A stretch of 44,970 nucleotides of DNA from Thermodesulfobacteriota bacterium. Lineage in GTDB: Bacteria > Desulfobacterota > WTBG01 > CAIYCZ01 > CAIRTM01. Of this stretch, positions 35,684-44,252 are shown piece after piece (position 1 is the first letter of the stretch; each line of letters begins with the position of its first letter). The notes under the pieces were generated by a model. The model was given only the letters and a program-made list of their open reading frames with translations, had not been told where the DNA came from and searched no databases. A program made the translations under genes and the position numbers. The DNA is taken from positions 1 through 44,970 of the forward strand of contig JANQGV010000212.1 in assembly GCA_028282925.1 (NCBI GenBank), read 5' to 3'.

Positions 35684-37255
35684 ATGAAAAACCGTAATGC
35701 CCTTTTTCTCATTATTGCTCTTTTGGTGCTGCCGGGAGTTATTGCCGTCTGTTGTTCCATTGCGGAAACCATGCCCTACGAAAATTTACTCGACCGGGCC
35801 GAGTCATACCAGAAAAAGGGGCGGTACCTTGAGGCCCTGAGTTTTTATGAAGACATCTATGCCAACAAGTGGTCCCGGCAGGTTACGATGCAATTGTATA
35901 AGGGCCTCGCGGACATTTATTACGGCTACCTGGGCGACAGTGAAAAGGCGTTGTTCTGGTATGGGAAAATCATAGAAGCCTTTCCCGATTCCACGATCAT
36001 TCCGTCGATGTACCATATGCTTGCCCGCATCAATTATCGAAAAGGAGCCAGGCAGGAGTCGGTGAAGTACTTCAAGGACATTCTTTCCCTTTATCCCGTC
36101 TATTATGAAAAGCATGCCGTAGCAAAAGAGTTGAAAACCCTGGAGCAGGGTGGGGCATTGCTTGACGATGTGACGCTGTCGGTCGACCGGCCGCTGCCGT
36201 TGTATGTCCGTGTATTGATAGAGCAGTCAACTGAGGCCGTCCAAATTGTTTCGGAAGACGGTCTACTGCTCTATGCACCAGAGGCGGCCTTTTTTCAGAA
36301 AAAAAGCGGCAAACAGGAGATCAGTCTGTCCGTTTGCAACGCACGTATTCAATATAACGGGCACGATTTGCAGAAAGCCGTGCGCATTACATCTCCGCAG
36401 GAAAAGCCGCTGAGTATCAATGGCCGAAAATACCGGGGGTTTGTGTGGGTGCGGGTTGCAGATAATCAACTGATGGTAATCAACCACGTGGGTTTGGAGG
36501 AATACCTGTATGGCGTTGTGCCGCGTGAGATTTCTCCCTCCTGGCCGGAGCACGCCCTGAAGACCCAGGCGATTGCAGCCCGGACCTATGCCCTGTATCA
36601 TATGATTAAGCGGGAAAAAGAGTTGTATGATGTTTTTTCAACCACGTCGTCGCAAGTATACGGCGGTAAGGACGTAGAGCACCGGGCCACCAAAGAGGCC
36701 ATTGACGCAACAAAGGGGCTGATCGTCTCCTACGGCGGCAGGATTGCCCTGACACTGTATCATGCCAACAGCGGCGGCATTACCGAGCGGGTTGCCGAAG
36801 TATGGGGCAGCGATATTCCGTACCTGGCAAGTGTTCCGGATGAGTTCAGCGTGGGCAAGCCGGGCAGCAGCTGGAAGAAGAAATTATCCGTCGAGGACAT
36901 TCAGCAGCGGTTGCAGGAATACGGCCTGCCTGTTACCCGGGTAATGATGATTGAGCCGGTTGAACGGGCCGAGTCGGGCCGTATCAAAAAGCTCGAAATA
37001 CAGCAGCCGGAGGGTTCGTTCTATCTTTCGGGAAACAGCTTCCGGCTTATTGTCGGGCCGGGTAAAGTCAAAAGCGCCAATTTTGTCGTGCAGAAAGAGC
37101 AGGATACCTACCTGTTCCAGGGTAAAGGCTATGGACATGGTGTGGGCATGAGCCAGTGGGGCGCCCGTGAAATGGCAAAAAAAGGGTATGAGTTCAGATC
37201 GATTCTCGGTTTTTATTATAAGGGAACGGCGATTACGGAAATTAAGAGCCTGTAA
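35684..37255 (+). CDS. SpoIID/LytB-domain protein with N-terminal TPR-like region
   Basis: 'GLEEYLYGVVPREISPSWPEHALKTQAIAARTYALYH', 'FSTTSSQVYGG', 'GYGHGVGMSQWGAREMAKKGY'. Confidence 0.93.
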   Translation: MKNRNALFLIIALLVLPGVIAVCCSIAETMPYENLLDRAESYQKKGRYLEALSFYEDIYANKWSRQVTMQLYKGLADIYYGYLGDSEKALFWYGKIIEAFPDSTIIPSMYHMLARINYRKGARQESVKYFKDILSLYPVYYEKHAVAKELKTLEQGGALLDDVTLSVDRPLPLYVRVLIEQSTEAVQIVSEDGLLLYAPEAAFFQKKSGKQEISLSVCNARIQYNGHDLQKAVRITSPQEKPLSINGRKYRGFVWVRVADNQLMVINHVGLEEYLYGVVPREISPSWPEHALKTQAIAARTYALYHMIKREKELYDVFSTTSSQVYGGKDVEHRATKEAIDATKGLIVSYGGRIALTLYHANSGGITERVAEVWGSDIPYLASVPDEFSVGKPGSSWKKKLSVEDIQQRLQEYGLPVTRVMMIEPVERAESGRIKKLEIQQPEGSFYLSGNSFRLIVGPGKVKSANFVVQKEQDTYLFQGKGYGHGVGMSQWGAREMAKKGYEFRSILGFYYKGTAITEIKSL

Positions 37256-37356
37256 GGGAGTTTCAGAAAAAACATATTTTATAATGTATGGCTGTTGTTT
37301 ATTATTTGAAGGGTTTTATTAGATACGTGTGTTTTAAGCTATAGGAGGTTGGTAGT

Positions 37357-37890
37357 ATGCGTACGGTTTTATGTATTATACTGGTTTTGTTTGCGGCATC
37401 ATGTTCCATGAAGAACACCAGGGACGATGCCGGGAGTAACGGCAAAGAGGTTGTGCCAAAAAGCCGATCCGAGCAGATAAAGGAATGGCGGGCGAAACGC
37501 AAAGCATATCGCAAGGAGAAGAAAAGAAAGGATCTGGATCAGGTTGTTCAAGATGCAAAACCCATGGTTGAAACTGTTTTGCGCTCTATTACCGAAGATG
37601 ATTATGAGGCCTTTATACAACTCTGTAATGAATCAATGCGTTCAATGTATGAAAATAAAGAAAAGTTCTTCAAGGTCAACAAGAATCGTCGTGAAAAGTA
37701 CGGGGTGCCGGGAGCGCACCCTATACTCAGGGCGAAACTGCAAAAGCCGTTTTATGTTATTACCCATCTGGTCAAGTTCTCCAAAGTGGAAAAACCGGTG
37801 CCGGTTATTTTCTACCTGAAAAAGAATGAAGATGAGGAGCCGAAACTGGCCTTGATTCAATACCGATTTTCTACGGTGTTAAAAAAGTAA
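37357..37890 (+). CDS. Putative lipoprotein of unknown function
   Basis: 'MRTVLCIILVLFAASC' lipobox; SD aggagg. Confidence 0.8.
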   Translation: MRTVLCIILVLFAASCSMKNTRDDAGSNGKEVVPKSRSEQIKEWRAKRKAYRKEKKRKDLDQVVQDAKPMVETVLRSITEDDYEAFIQLCNESMRSMYENKEKFFKVNKNRREKYGVPGAHPILRAKLQKPFYVITHLVKFSKVEKPVPVIFYLKKNEDEEPKLALIQYRFSTVLKK

Positions 37891-37920
37891 CCCCTGTTTT
37901 GTATTGTTCGGCACTTTTTC

Positions 37921-37957
37921 AGGCCTGTCTGGTGGGGATCCCGGCAGGCCTTTCTTT
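37921..37957 (+). terminator. Intrinsic terminator
   Basis: aggcctgtctggtggggatcccggcaggcctttcttt. Confidence 0.75.
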
Positions 37958-37985
37958 ATGCATTATATAAAAAGACGATAGATTG

Positions 37986-38780
37986 ATGAAAAAACACTCT
38001 TTTCTGAACTGTTATATGTCGGTTGCCGGTCGACGGGGCGTTGAACATGCGTTTCAGAATAAGGAGTCTGCAATACTTGTAGTGTCTCCGCACCCTGACG
38101 ATGACGTGCTTGGGGCAGGCGGTATGATGACCTTGGCGTCGCGTAAGGGGGATCCTGTATATTCAGTGTATGTTACGGACGGCCGACCTCAGAAAAAAGA
38201 ATCTAAACGTATTATTGCAACAAGAAAAAAAGAAGCCCTGGATGCCTTGCATGTTGTTGGAGCCCGGGGCGGTTTTTTTATGGGGTTGGACAGTCGCACG
38301 TTCGTTGCGGGCAGGGAAGAGTCGGCGGTTCAGGTGCTTGCCGATATTATAGATGCTGTGGCGCCCCGGGCTGTTTATGCTCCGGCACCCTTAGAGCGGC
38401 ACATAACCCATGTTCGGGTACTTGAGCTCGCACTTTCCGCTCTGCGGAATACACGCGGCAAGAGGCCGGAACTGTGGGGGTATGCCGTGTGGGGGAGTGT
38501 CTATGGTTTGCCGGGAACACGAACGATTGATATACACTCAGTACTACCCAGCAAAAGACGCGCTGTCGGCAAGCACAAAAGTCAGGTGCGTGATAAACCC
38601 TATGAAAAAGGAATGCTGGGGAAAAATGCATATGAGGGGATTTTTCTCGACACACACCGGAAGAAACAGTATGCGTATGGTGAAACGTTTTTGAATATGC
38701 AGGAACTGCTGGAAAACAGGCGGCTCAGTCTGAAAGGGTTTTGTCGGAAGCTTTTTGAGAAATATCTGGAGCACCTCTAA
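37986..38780 (+). CDS. PIG-L family deacetylase
   Basis: 'ILVVSPHPDDDVLGAGGMMTLASRKGDPVYSVYVTDG' and 'YAPAPLERHITHVRVLEL'. Confidence 0.93.
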   Translation: MKKHSFLNCYMSVAGRRGVEHAFQNKESAILVVSPHPDDDVLGAGGMMTLASRKGDPVYSVYVTDGRPQKKESKRIIATRKKEALDALHVVGARGGFFMGLDSRTFVAGREESAVQVLADIIDAVAPRAVYAPAPLERHITHVRVLELALSALRNTRGKRPELWGYAVWGSVYGLPGTRTIDIHSVLPSKRRAVGKHKSQVRDKPYEKGMLGKNAYEGIFLDTHRKKQYAYGETFLNMQELLENRRLSLKGFCRKLFEKYLEHL

Positions 38781-38851
38781 TATAATACAACATTAGTGCT
38801 GCTTTTGAATAATTTGCGAACCCATATAGTGATTCAGTAAAGAAAAATTGA

Positions 38852-39125
38852 TAAGACGCAAGCGCCTCCCCCTTTATTTTATCACCGAAGGTGATAAAAG
38901 CTGCGCACATTGCGCGCCCAAAGAGCTAAAAGCGGTCAATCCGGAGGATTGACTCAAAGGGGGCAAAAGAAAGGCACCCTGCAACTTGTCCCGCCGTAGG
39001 CGGGATACCCTCGCGGCACGATTTCAGTCGGCGGGTCAACAAACTCGCCCCTGGAGAACGGGGCTCAAACATGTCGACCCTTATCTCCTCCTGAAATCGC
39101 TGCACTCGGCTGCGTTGCAAAGGGA
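38852..39125 (+). repeat. Interspersed structured repeat family 2, copy 3 (with apical hairpin insertion)
   Basis: CCCCCTTT...AAAGGGGG arms enclosing TTTTATCACC-GAA-GGTGATAAAA and GTCAATCC-GGA-GGATTGAC hairpins; remainder matches copies 1 and 2. Confidence 0.88.
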
Positions 39126-39214
39126 ATAATAGCCCAGCAAGAAATAATTGAGATACTTTTAAAATTTGCCCCGTGCAGTTTTATGGAAAACCAATCGTGC
39201 AGGGTACGGGATGT

Positions 39215-39643
39215 TCATCCGGTTGTTACACCGCTGAGAGTTTCCAGGGGTATACGCAGTGAATTGCTGTGGGGGTCGTCGGCCGTCTTTTTAGCAATGC
39301 CGTCGAATACTCTTTCATCATATCCACGCTGCCGTGCAATGTGTCTGACCGCCTGCAGGATATCGTCGTAGCCGGTTTGACGCTCGGCCTTCCCTTCAAC
39401 GATCACCGCCCGCCACGAGCTGTAGCTCCGATCGGAATCGCAGATTTTGAATGCCACAAAGGGGTTTTCCTCAATGCAGCGGGCCATTCGCCCGCCCGGG
39501 CGTGAGCCGCAGTAAATATAGCTGCCGTCGGTTCCGTATGAGAGTTCCACGGCGTAGGGCCTGCCTCCTTCCACCCCTATCAGGGTCCCCCATGTCCAGC
39601 TTTTTATGAATGCCATCATTTCATCCTTGGTCATGTCACGCAT
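39215..39643 (-). CDS. Pyridoxamine 5'-phosphate oxidase-like family protein
   Basis: 'GTLIGVEGGRPYAVELSYGTDGSYIYCGSRPGGRMARCIEENPFVAFKICD...WRAVIVEGKAE'. Confidence 0.88.
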   Translation of the reverse strand: MRDMTKDEMMAFIKSWTWGTLIGVEGGRPYAVELSYGTDGSYIYCGSRPGGRMARCIEENPFVAFKICDSDRSYSSWRAVIVEGKAERQTGYDDILQAVRHIARQRGYDERVFDGIAKKTADDPHSNSLRIPLETLSGVTTG

Positions 39644-39745
39644 ATCGGTAAACTCCTTCTTCCATTACACAGCATAATATAGTATACATACAGATGATTA
39701 AACGGCGGTGTGATTCACCGGTAACTATTCCAAAAAGGTATTGTA

Positions 39746-40696
39746 TTGAAGGCACTTATACTTGCCGCAGGCTACGGAACACGTCTTCGCCCCCTGACCC
39801 ATCATCTGCCCAAACCGCTCATGCCCATAGTGGGCCAGCCTCTTCTGGGGCATATTATCACGAAGCTCCAGGGCTGTAAAGTCTCCGGCCTCGGTATCAA
39901 CCTGCACCATCGCTTCGAATCAATTCAGCAGTTCCTGGACCGGGAGCAGCCGGGCATAGCGATACATCTGTCGCACGAAAAAGAAATTCTGGGCAGCGGG
40001 GGAGGTATCGGAGGATTTCGGCGTTTTTTGGCAGGGGAGGAATGGTTTATGGTGCACAACGGAGATATTCTGAGCACGCTTCCCCTGGTGACACTTATAG
40101 CCGAGTATGAGAAACGAAAGCCCTTATGTGCACTGGTGCTGCACGATCATTCCGGCTGTAATAATGTTGCCGTTGATTCGGAAAACACAATTATCGATAT
40201 GCGCAACGTGCTGCGGCCCCGGCAGGAATGCCGCATGCTGGCCTATACCGGGGTGGCCTTTATCCGGTCCGATATGTTGCAGTTTATACCGGAAGGCCCG
40301 TCCTCCGACCTGATAGAGGTTCTGCTGGAAGTAATAAGGGCCGGGGAGCATTCCGTGGAGGGGCTCATTTGCGAAGGCCGGGCCTGGTGTGATATCGGTA
40401 CACCTGCGCAGTATCTGCATGCGCATCATGAGATCCTGTGTAACCGAACAGGGTTCATCGACAAGGCCTGTATTCCCGACGGTCCTTTTTTTGCCGGAGA
40501 AGAAACGTCCGTGGCGGAGGATGTACAATTAAACGGTTTTGTTTCAGCCGGAAAGGGGTGCGAGATAAAGTCCGGGGCGGTTTTGAGAAACTGCATTCTA
40601 TGGGACGGTGCCGTGATAGAAGAGGGGCAGGTGCTGGAAAATGCAGTGGTCGGGCCGGGCTGGATAGTTCCCGGCAAACAGGGCGATACAGGTTAG
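39746..40696 (+). CDS. Nucleotidyltransferase, MurU / mannose-1-P guanylyltransferase-like, with C-terminal left-handed beta-helix
   Basis: TTG start; 'MKALILAAGYGTRLRPLTHHLPKPLMPIVGQPLLGHII'; 'VHNGDIL'; hexapeptide-like C-term 'NGFVSAGKGCEIKSGAVLRNCILWDGAVIEEGQVLENAVVG'. Confidence 0.92.
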   Translation: MKALILAAGYGTRLRPLTHHLPKPLMPIVGQPLLGHIITKLQGCKVSGLGINLHHRFESIQQFLDREQPGIAIHLSHEKEILGSGGGIGGFRRFLAGEEWFMVHNGDILSTLPLVTLIAEYEKRKPLCALVLHDHSGCNNVAVDSENTIIDMRNVLRPRQECRMLAYTGVAFIRSDMLQFIPEGPSSDLIEVLLEVIRAGEHSVEGLICEGRAWCDIGTPAQYLHAHHEILCNRTGFIDKACIPDGPFFAGEETSVAEDVQLNGFVSAGKGCEIKSGAVLRNCILWDGAVIEEGQVLENAVVGPGWIVPGKQGDTG

Positions 40697-40932
40697 AAGG
40701 CTGCGGGAGAACATCCATCTACTGCGTTATGCTCACCCTTTGTCACTGCGACGTACGGACAAGTACGCCAAATGATCAACAGGAAAATAAGATTTTCCTG
40801 TTGAAGGGAACAAAGCACATACGTGCTTCTTGTTTTCCACTCTCAGGGAAAACAAGCCAACCGCTACGCGGTTGTTTGTTGCCGCCAAAGGGTTTCGCAA
40901 GCCTTGTATCTGAATATTCTCCCACAACCTTT
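40697..40932 (+). repeat. Nested-palindrome repeat family 1, copy E (with four-hairpin apical insertion)
   Basis: aaggctgcgggagaacatccatct...ccttgtatctgaatattctcccacaacctt; starts directly after the TAG stop. Confidence 0.9.
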
Positions 40933-40979
40933 TGGTGTGAGGATATCCATAGAGGCACATGGACAGGAGTCAAAGTGGT

Positions 40980-43070
40980 ATGGAAACAGTATGGTTCTAC
41001 TCAGCGTCGGTACTTCTGGTGCTTGCGGCATGTGCCGCTTGCTGGATTGTGGCGCTGCGCAGGCAGGTTGCACAGAAAAACGACGCGCTCGGGCGGGAGC
41101 GCGCTGAGCACAAACAAACCGAAGCCTCCCTGCGGGAGGCCATGGATTCCCTCGACAAGATATTTGATAACTCGCTGGACAGCATCGTTGTTTCCGACAG
41201 CATGGGGCGTATTACTCGTGTGAATACATCATTTCTTGATCTGCTCGGATGTGAGCGCGAAGAACTGATGGGGAAAACCCCGGCGGCCTTTGCCTATTAT
41301 GACGTGGGCATGTACGACACAACAGCCGGTGAGCGGGTGACCATCGACCATTCCTTTTTTGACACCGCCAACAGGACTATGGAACGTTTGTTTGAAGAAG
41401 GAAAGGTGTTTAACTGGGAGTACTATTTTCTCCGCAAGGACGGGAAGCTGGTCCCTATTGAGGAGAACGTAACATATCAGCATAATGAGGCGGGTGAGAG
41501 GATCGGGTCGGTTGCCGTTATCAGGGACATTACCGGACGCAAGCGCTCGGAAAAAGAAAGTGTGCGGTTGAGCTCGGCAATAGAGCAGGTGGCCGAAGCG
41601 GTTGTGCTGATCGACACGGAAGGGGTGATCAGGTATATCAATCCGGCAACCGAAAAAATGCTGGGCTTTACCCGGGGCGAGGTGGTGGGACGCAATCCGT
41701 TTCGTGCCGGCAGCGAAATGTATGACAGTATTTTTTCCCAGTCGATATGGCGTGTTATCAGCGGCGGGCAATCCTGGACCGGCAACATGACCCAACGGAC
41801 CAAAGACGGTAATACCCGGACAATTGATGCCGCCATCTCGCCGGTACGGGACGATTCCGGAAATATTATCAGCTATGTATCCATAGGCCGCGATGTTACC
41901 GGCGAACTGCAGATGGAGCGGCAGGTCCGCCAGGGCCAGAAAATGGAGGCCCTGGGAACCCTGGCCGGTGGTATCGCCCACGACTTTAACAATATTCTGG
42001 CAGCCATTCTTGGTTTTTCGGAAATGGCCCTGCGGGACGCGGAGGAATCAACCAAGCTGTATCAAAATGTTGAGCAGGTAGTGAAGGCCGCCCACCGGGC
42101 CCGGACACTGGTGGACCAGATTCTTGATTTCAGCCACCAGAGAGAGCAGAAAATGAAGCCCCGGAAAATCAGTCCCCTGGTCAAGGAGACCATCGCCTTT
42201 CTCAGGGCCACGCTGCCGTCCACCCTGGAGATCCGGCATGCCATCGATGAAGAGGGTGATACAGTTCTGTGCGAGCCGACCCAGATTCATCAGGTGCTGA
42301 TGAATCTGTGTACCAATGCCGCACAGTCCATGGGCGACAAAGGCGGTTTGCTGGAGATTATTCTGGACAGGCATTCTGTTTCACCGGTAAACAGATCCAC
42401 GTACCGGGACCTGCCCGAGGGCCGGTACGTACGCCTGCTCATCCGGGATACCGGCCCGGGCATAAGCCCTGAAAACCTTGAGAGGATTTTTGATCCGTAT
42501 TTTACCACCAAGGAGCTTAATGAAGGAACCGGGCTGGGGCTGGCCGTCGTTCACGGTATTGTGAAGCGCCACAAAGGAGGTATCAGCGTATCCAGCACGG
42601 CACATCAGTCAACCGTATTTGAAGTGCTGTTTCCCTCGGCCGAAAAAAACGACGATGCCCCGGAAACAGAAGCCGGTCCCACACCGTCGGGCAGCGGTCG
42701 CATCCTGTTTGTGGATGACGAGCAAGTGCTGGTTGCCATGAACAGCGATCTGCTCGAAAGCCTTGGATACGACGTTACGGGGTGTACCACGGCTGAAGAA
42801 GCGTTGCGGCTGTTTAAAGCGCAGCCGGATGCGTATGATCTGATAATAACCGATAAAACCATGCCGCACCGGAGCGGTTATGATCTTGCAAAAGAACTGT
42901 TGCAGATACGTTCTCAAATGCCCATTCTTCTTTCCACCGGATTTTCCGATGCCGATGATGCCCGGCGAGTGAAAGAACTGGGGTTGAAAGGTATTGTGAA
43001 AAAACCGATAAGCATGTGCGAACTGTCCGATGCAATCAAACAGGTGCTGGGAGATTCGCCACGCGAATAA
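40980..43070 (+). CDS. Hybrid PAS-PAS sensor histidine kinase with C-terminal receiver domain
   Basis: N-terminal TM; 'AGGIAHDFNNILAAILGFSEMAL'; 'NLCTNAAQSM'; 'GTGLGLAVVHGIVKRHKGG'; receiver 'ILFVDDEQVL...IITDKTMPH...VKKPI'. Confidence 0.95.
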   Translation: METVWFYSASVLLVLAACAACWIVALRRQVAQKNDALGRERAEHKQTEASLREAMDSLDKIFDNSLDSIVVSDSMGRITRVNTSFLDLLGCEREELMGKTPAAFAYYDVGMYDTTAGERVTIDHSFFDTANRTMERLFEEGKVFNWEYYFLRKDGKLVPIEENVTYQHNEAGERIGSVAVIRDITGRKRSEKESVRLSSAIEQVAEAVVLIDTEGVIRYINPATEKMLGFTRGEVVGRNPFRAGSEMYDSIFSQSIWRVISGGQSWTGNMTQRTKDGNTRTIDAAISPVRDDSGNIISYVSIGRDVTGELQMERQVRQGQKMEALGTLAGGIAHDFNNILAAILGFSEMALRDAEESTKLYQNVEQVVKAAHRARTLVDQILDFSHQREQKMKPRKISPLVKETIAFLRATLPSTLEIRHAIDEEGDTVLCEPTQIHQVLMNLCTNAAQSMGDKGGLLEIILDRHSVSPVNRSTYRDLPEGRYVRLLIRDTGPGISPENLERIFDPYFTTKELNEGTGLGLAVVHGIVKRHKGGISVSSTAHQSTVFEVLFPSAEKNDDAPETEAGPTPSGSGRILFVDDEQVLVAMNSDLLESLGYDVTGCTTAEEALRLFKAQPDAYDLIITDKTMPHRSGYDLAKELLQIRSQMPILLSTGFSDADDARRVKELGLKGIVKKPISMCELSDAIKQVLGDSPRE

Positions 43071-43093
43071 GAGGAGTATACCGGGAAGATCAC

Positions 43094-44128
43094 ATGTCAC
43101 CGACCAGGCGAAGTATAAACCATTTTTTAAAAAAAGAGGGCATTGACCCGGCAACGGGCAAAAACATGGAACTTATTGCCGGAGGCGGATCGGACCGCTG
43201 TTTTTACCGGGTTGCTTCCGGGAGGAACTCCTATGTGGTTATGACGGCCCCCAGTTTCAGGTACGATATCCGCTCCTACGTGGATGTGGGCAGGTTTTTA
43301 TACGAACGAGGTGTGGGCGTGCCGGAAATCCTGGCCTACGACGATGAAAGGCAACTGGTTCTGCTCGAAGACCTGGGCGATCTGAGTCTGTACCAAGCGT
43401 TGAACGAGGCCGAAACAAGGGGCGAGGTGGTCCGGTATTACAAGCAGGTACTCGACCGCCTGGCCGAAATGGTGGTGCGTACCAGCACCGATATGGAGAC
43501 CTGCGATTACCTGAAACACCGCAGTTTCGGCTATGAAGCCCTGCGATGGGAAACCGATTATTTTATTGAATGTTTTTTAAAACGTTTTTGCGGGGTGGCC
43601 CTGGAAAATGAAGGGCGACTTGAAGATGAATGCCATATGCTGGCCCTGCGCCTGGCAGAAGAGCGCCGGTTTTTCATGCACCGTGATTTCCAATCAAAGA
43701 ATGTGTATTTACATCAAGGACAAGTGCGTTTTATCGATTTTCAAACCGCAACCAGGGGACTACTGCAGTACGACCTGGCTTCGCTGCTTAAAGATTCTTA
43801 TTTTGTGCTGTCCGACGACGAGCGGGAAGAACTGGTTGAGTATTACAGGAAACTGCTGGCCGATGAGGGGAAAATGGACTGTACGACGGAAGACTTCCTT
43901 GCTTTGTTTCACCGTACCGGCCTGCAGCGCACCATGCAGGCCCTTGGTGCTTTTGCTTTTTTAGGCATGGACAAAGGCAAAACGGATTTTTTGGAGTATA
44001 TAGCTCCTGGTATCGGAATACTTTCAGAAGCTTTGAAGCTTTTTCCCGAATATGATGAGCTGGGCAGGGTGGTGGATGCTGCCGGTGGGATTCTCGAGCA
44101 GAAGCCTGATTTGTTAAAAATGAAGTAA
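43094..44128 (+). CDS. Aminoglycoside-phosphotransferase-fold sugar kinase, AmgK-like
   Basis: 'LIAGGGSDRCFYRVASGRNSYVVM', 'LVLLEDLGDLSLYQAL', 'FFMHRDFQSKNVYLHQGQVRFIDFQTATRGLLQYDLASLLKDSY'. Confidence 0.9.
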   Translation: MSPTRRSINHFLKKEGIDPATGKNMELIAGGGSDRCFYRVASGRNSYVVMTAPSFRYDIRSYVDVGRFLYERGVGVPEILAYDDERQLVLLEDLGDLSLYQALNEAETRGEVVRYYKQVLDRLAEMVVRTSTDMETCDYLKHRSFGYEALRWETDYFIECFLKRFCGVALENEGRLEDECHMLALRLAEERRFFMHRDFQSKNVYLHQGQVRFIDFQTATRGLLQYDLASLLKDSYFVLSDDEREELVEYYRKLLADEGKMDCTTEDFLALFHRTGLQRTMQALGAFAFLGMDKGKTDFLEYIAPGIGILSEALKLFPEYDELGRVVDAAGGILEQKPDLLKMK

Positions 44129-44252
44129 TATTGATGAGATACATTCTCTTCTTGAAAAAGCCATCTGGTGGTGGTATGTTTGTGACACTTGAGCACAAGA
44201 TATGGTGTTGTTTTTGAAACGGAAAATTGATTTGTAAAGGAAATCTCCGCTT

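Noticed and set aside
40777-40874. CRISPR array
   Set aside because: Adjacent hairpins have different sequences and lengths with no constant direct repeat or spacer.
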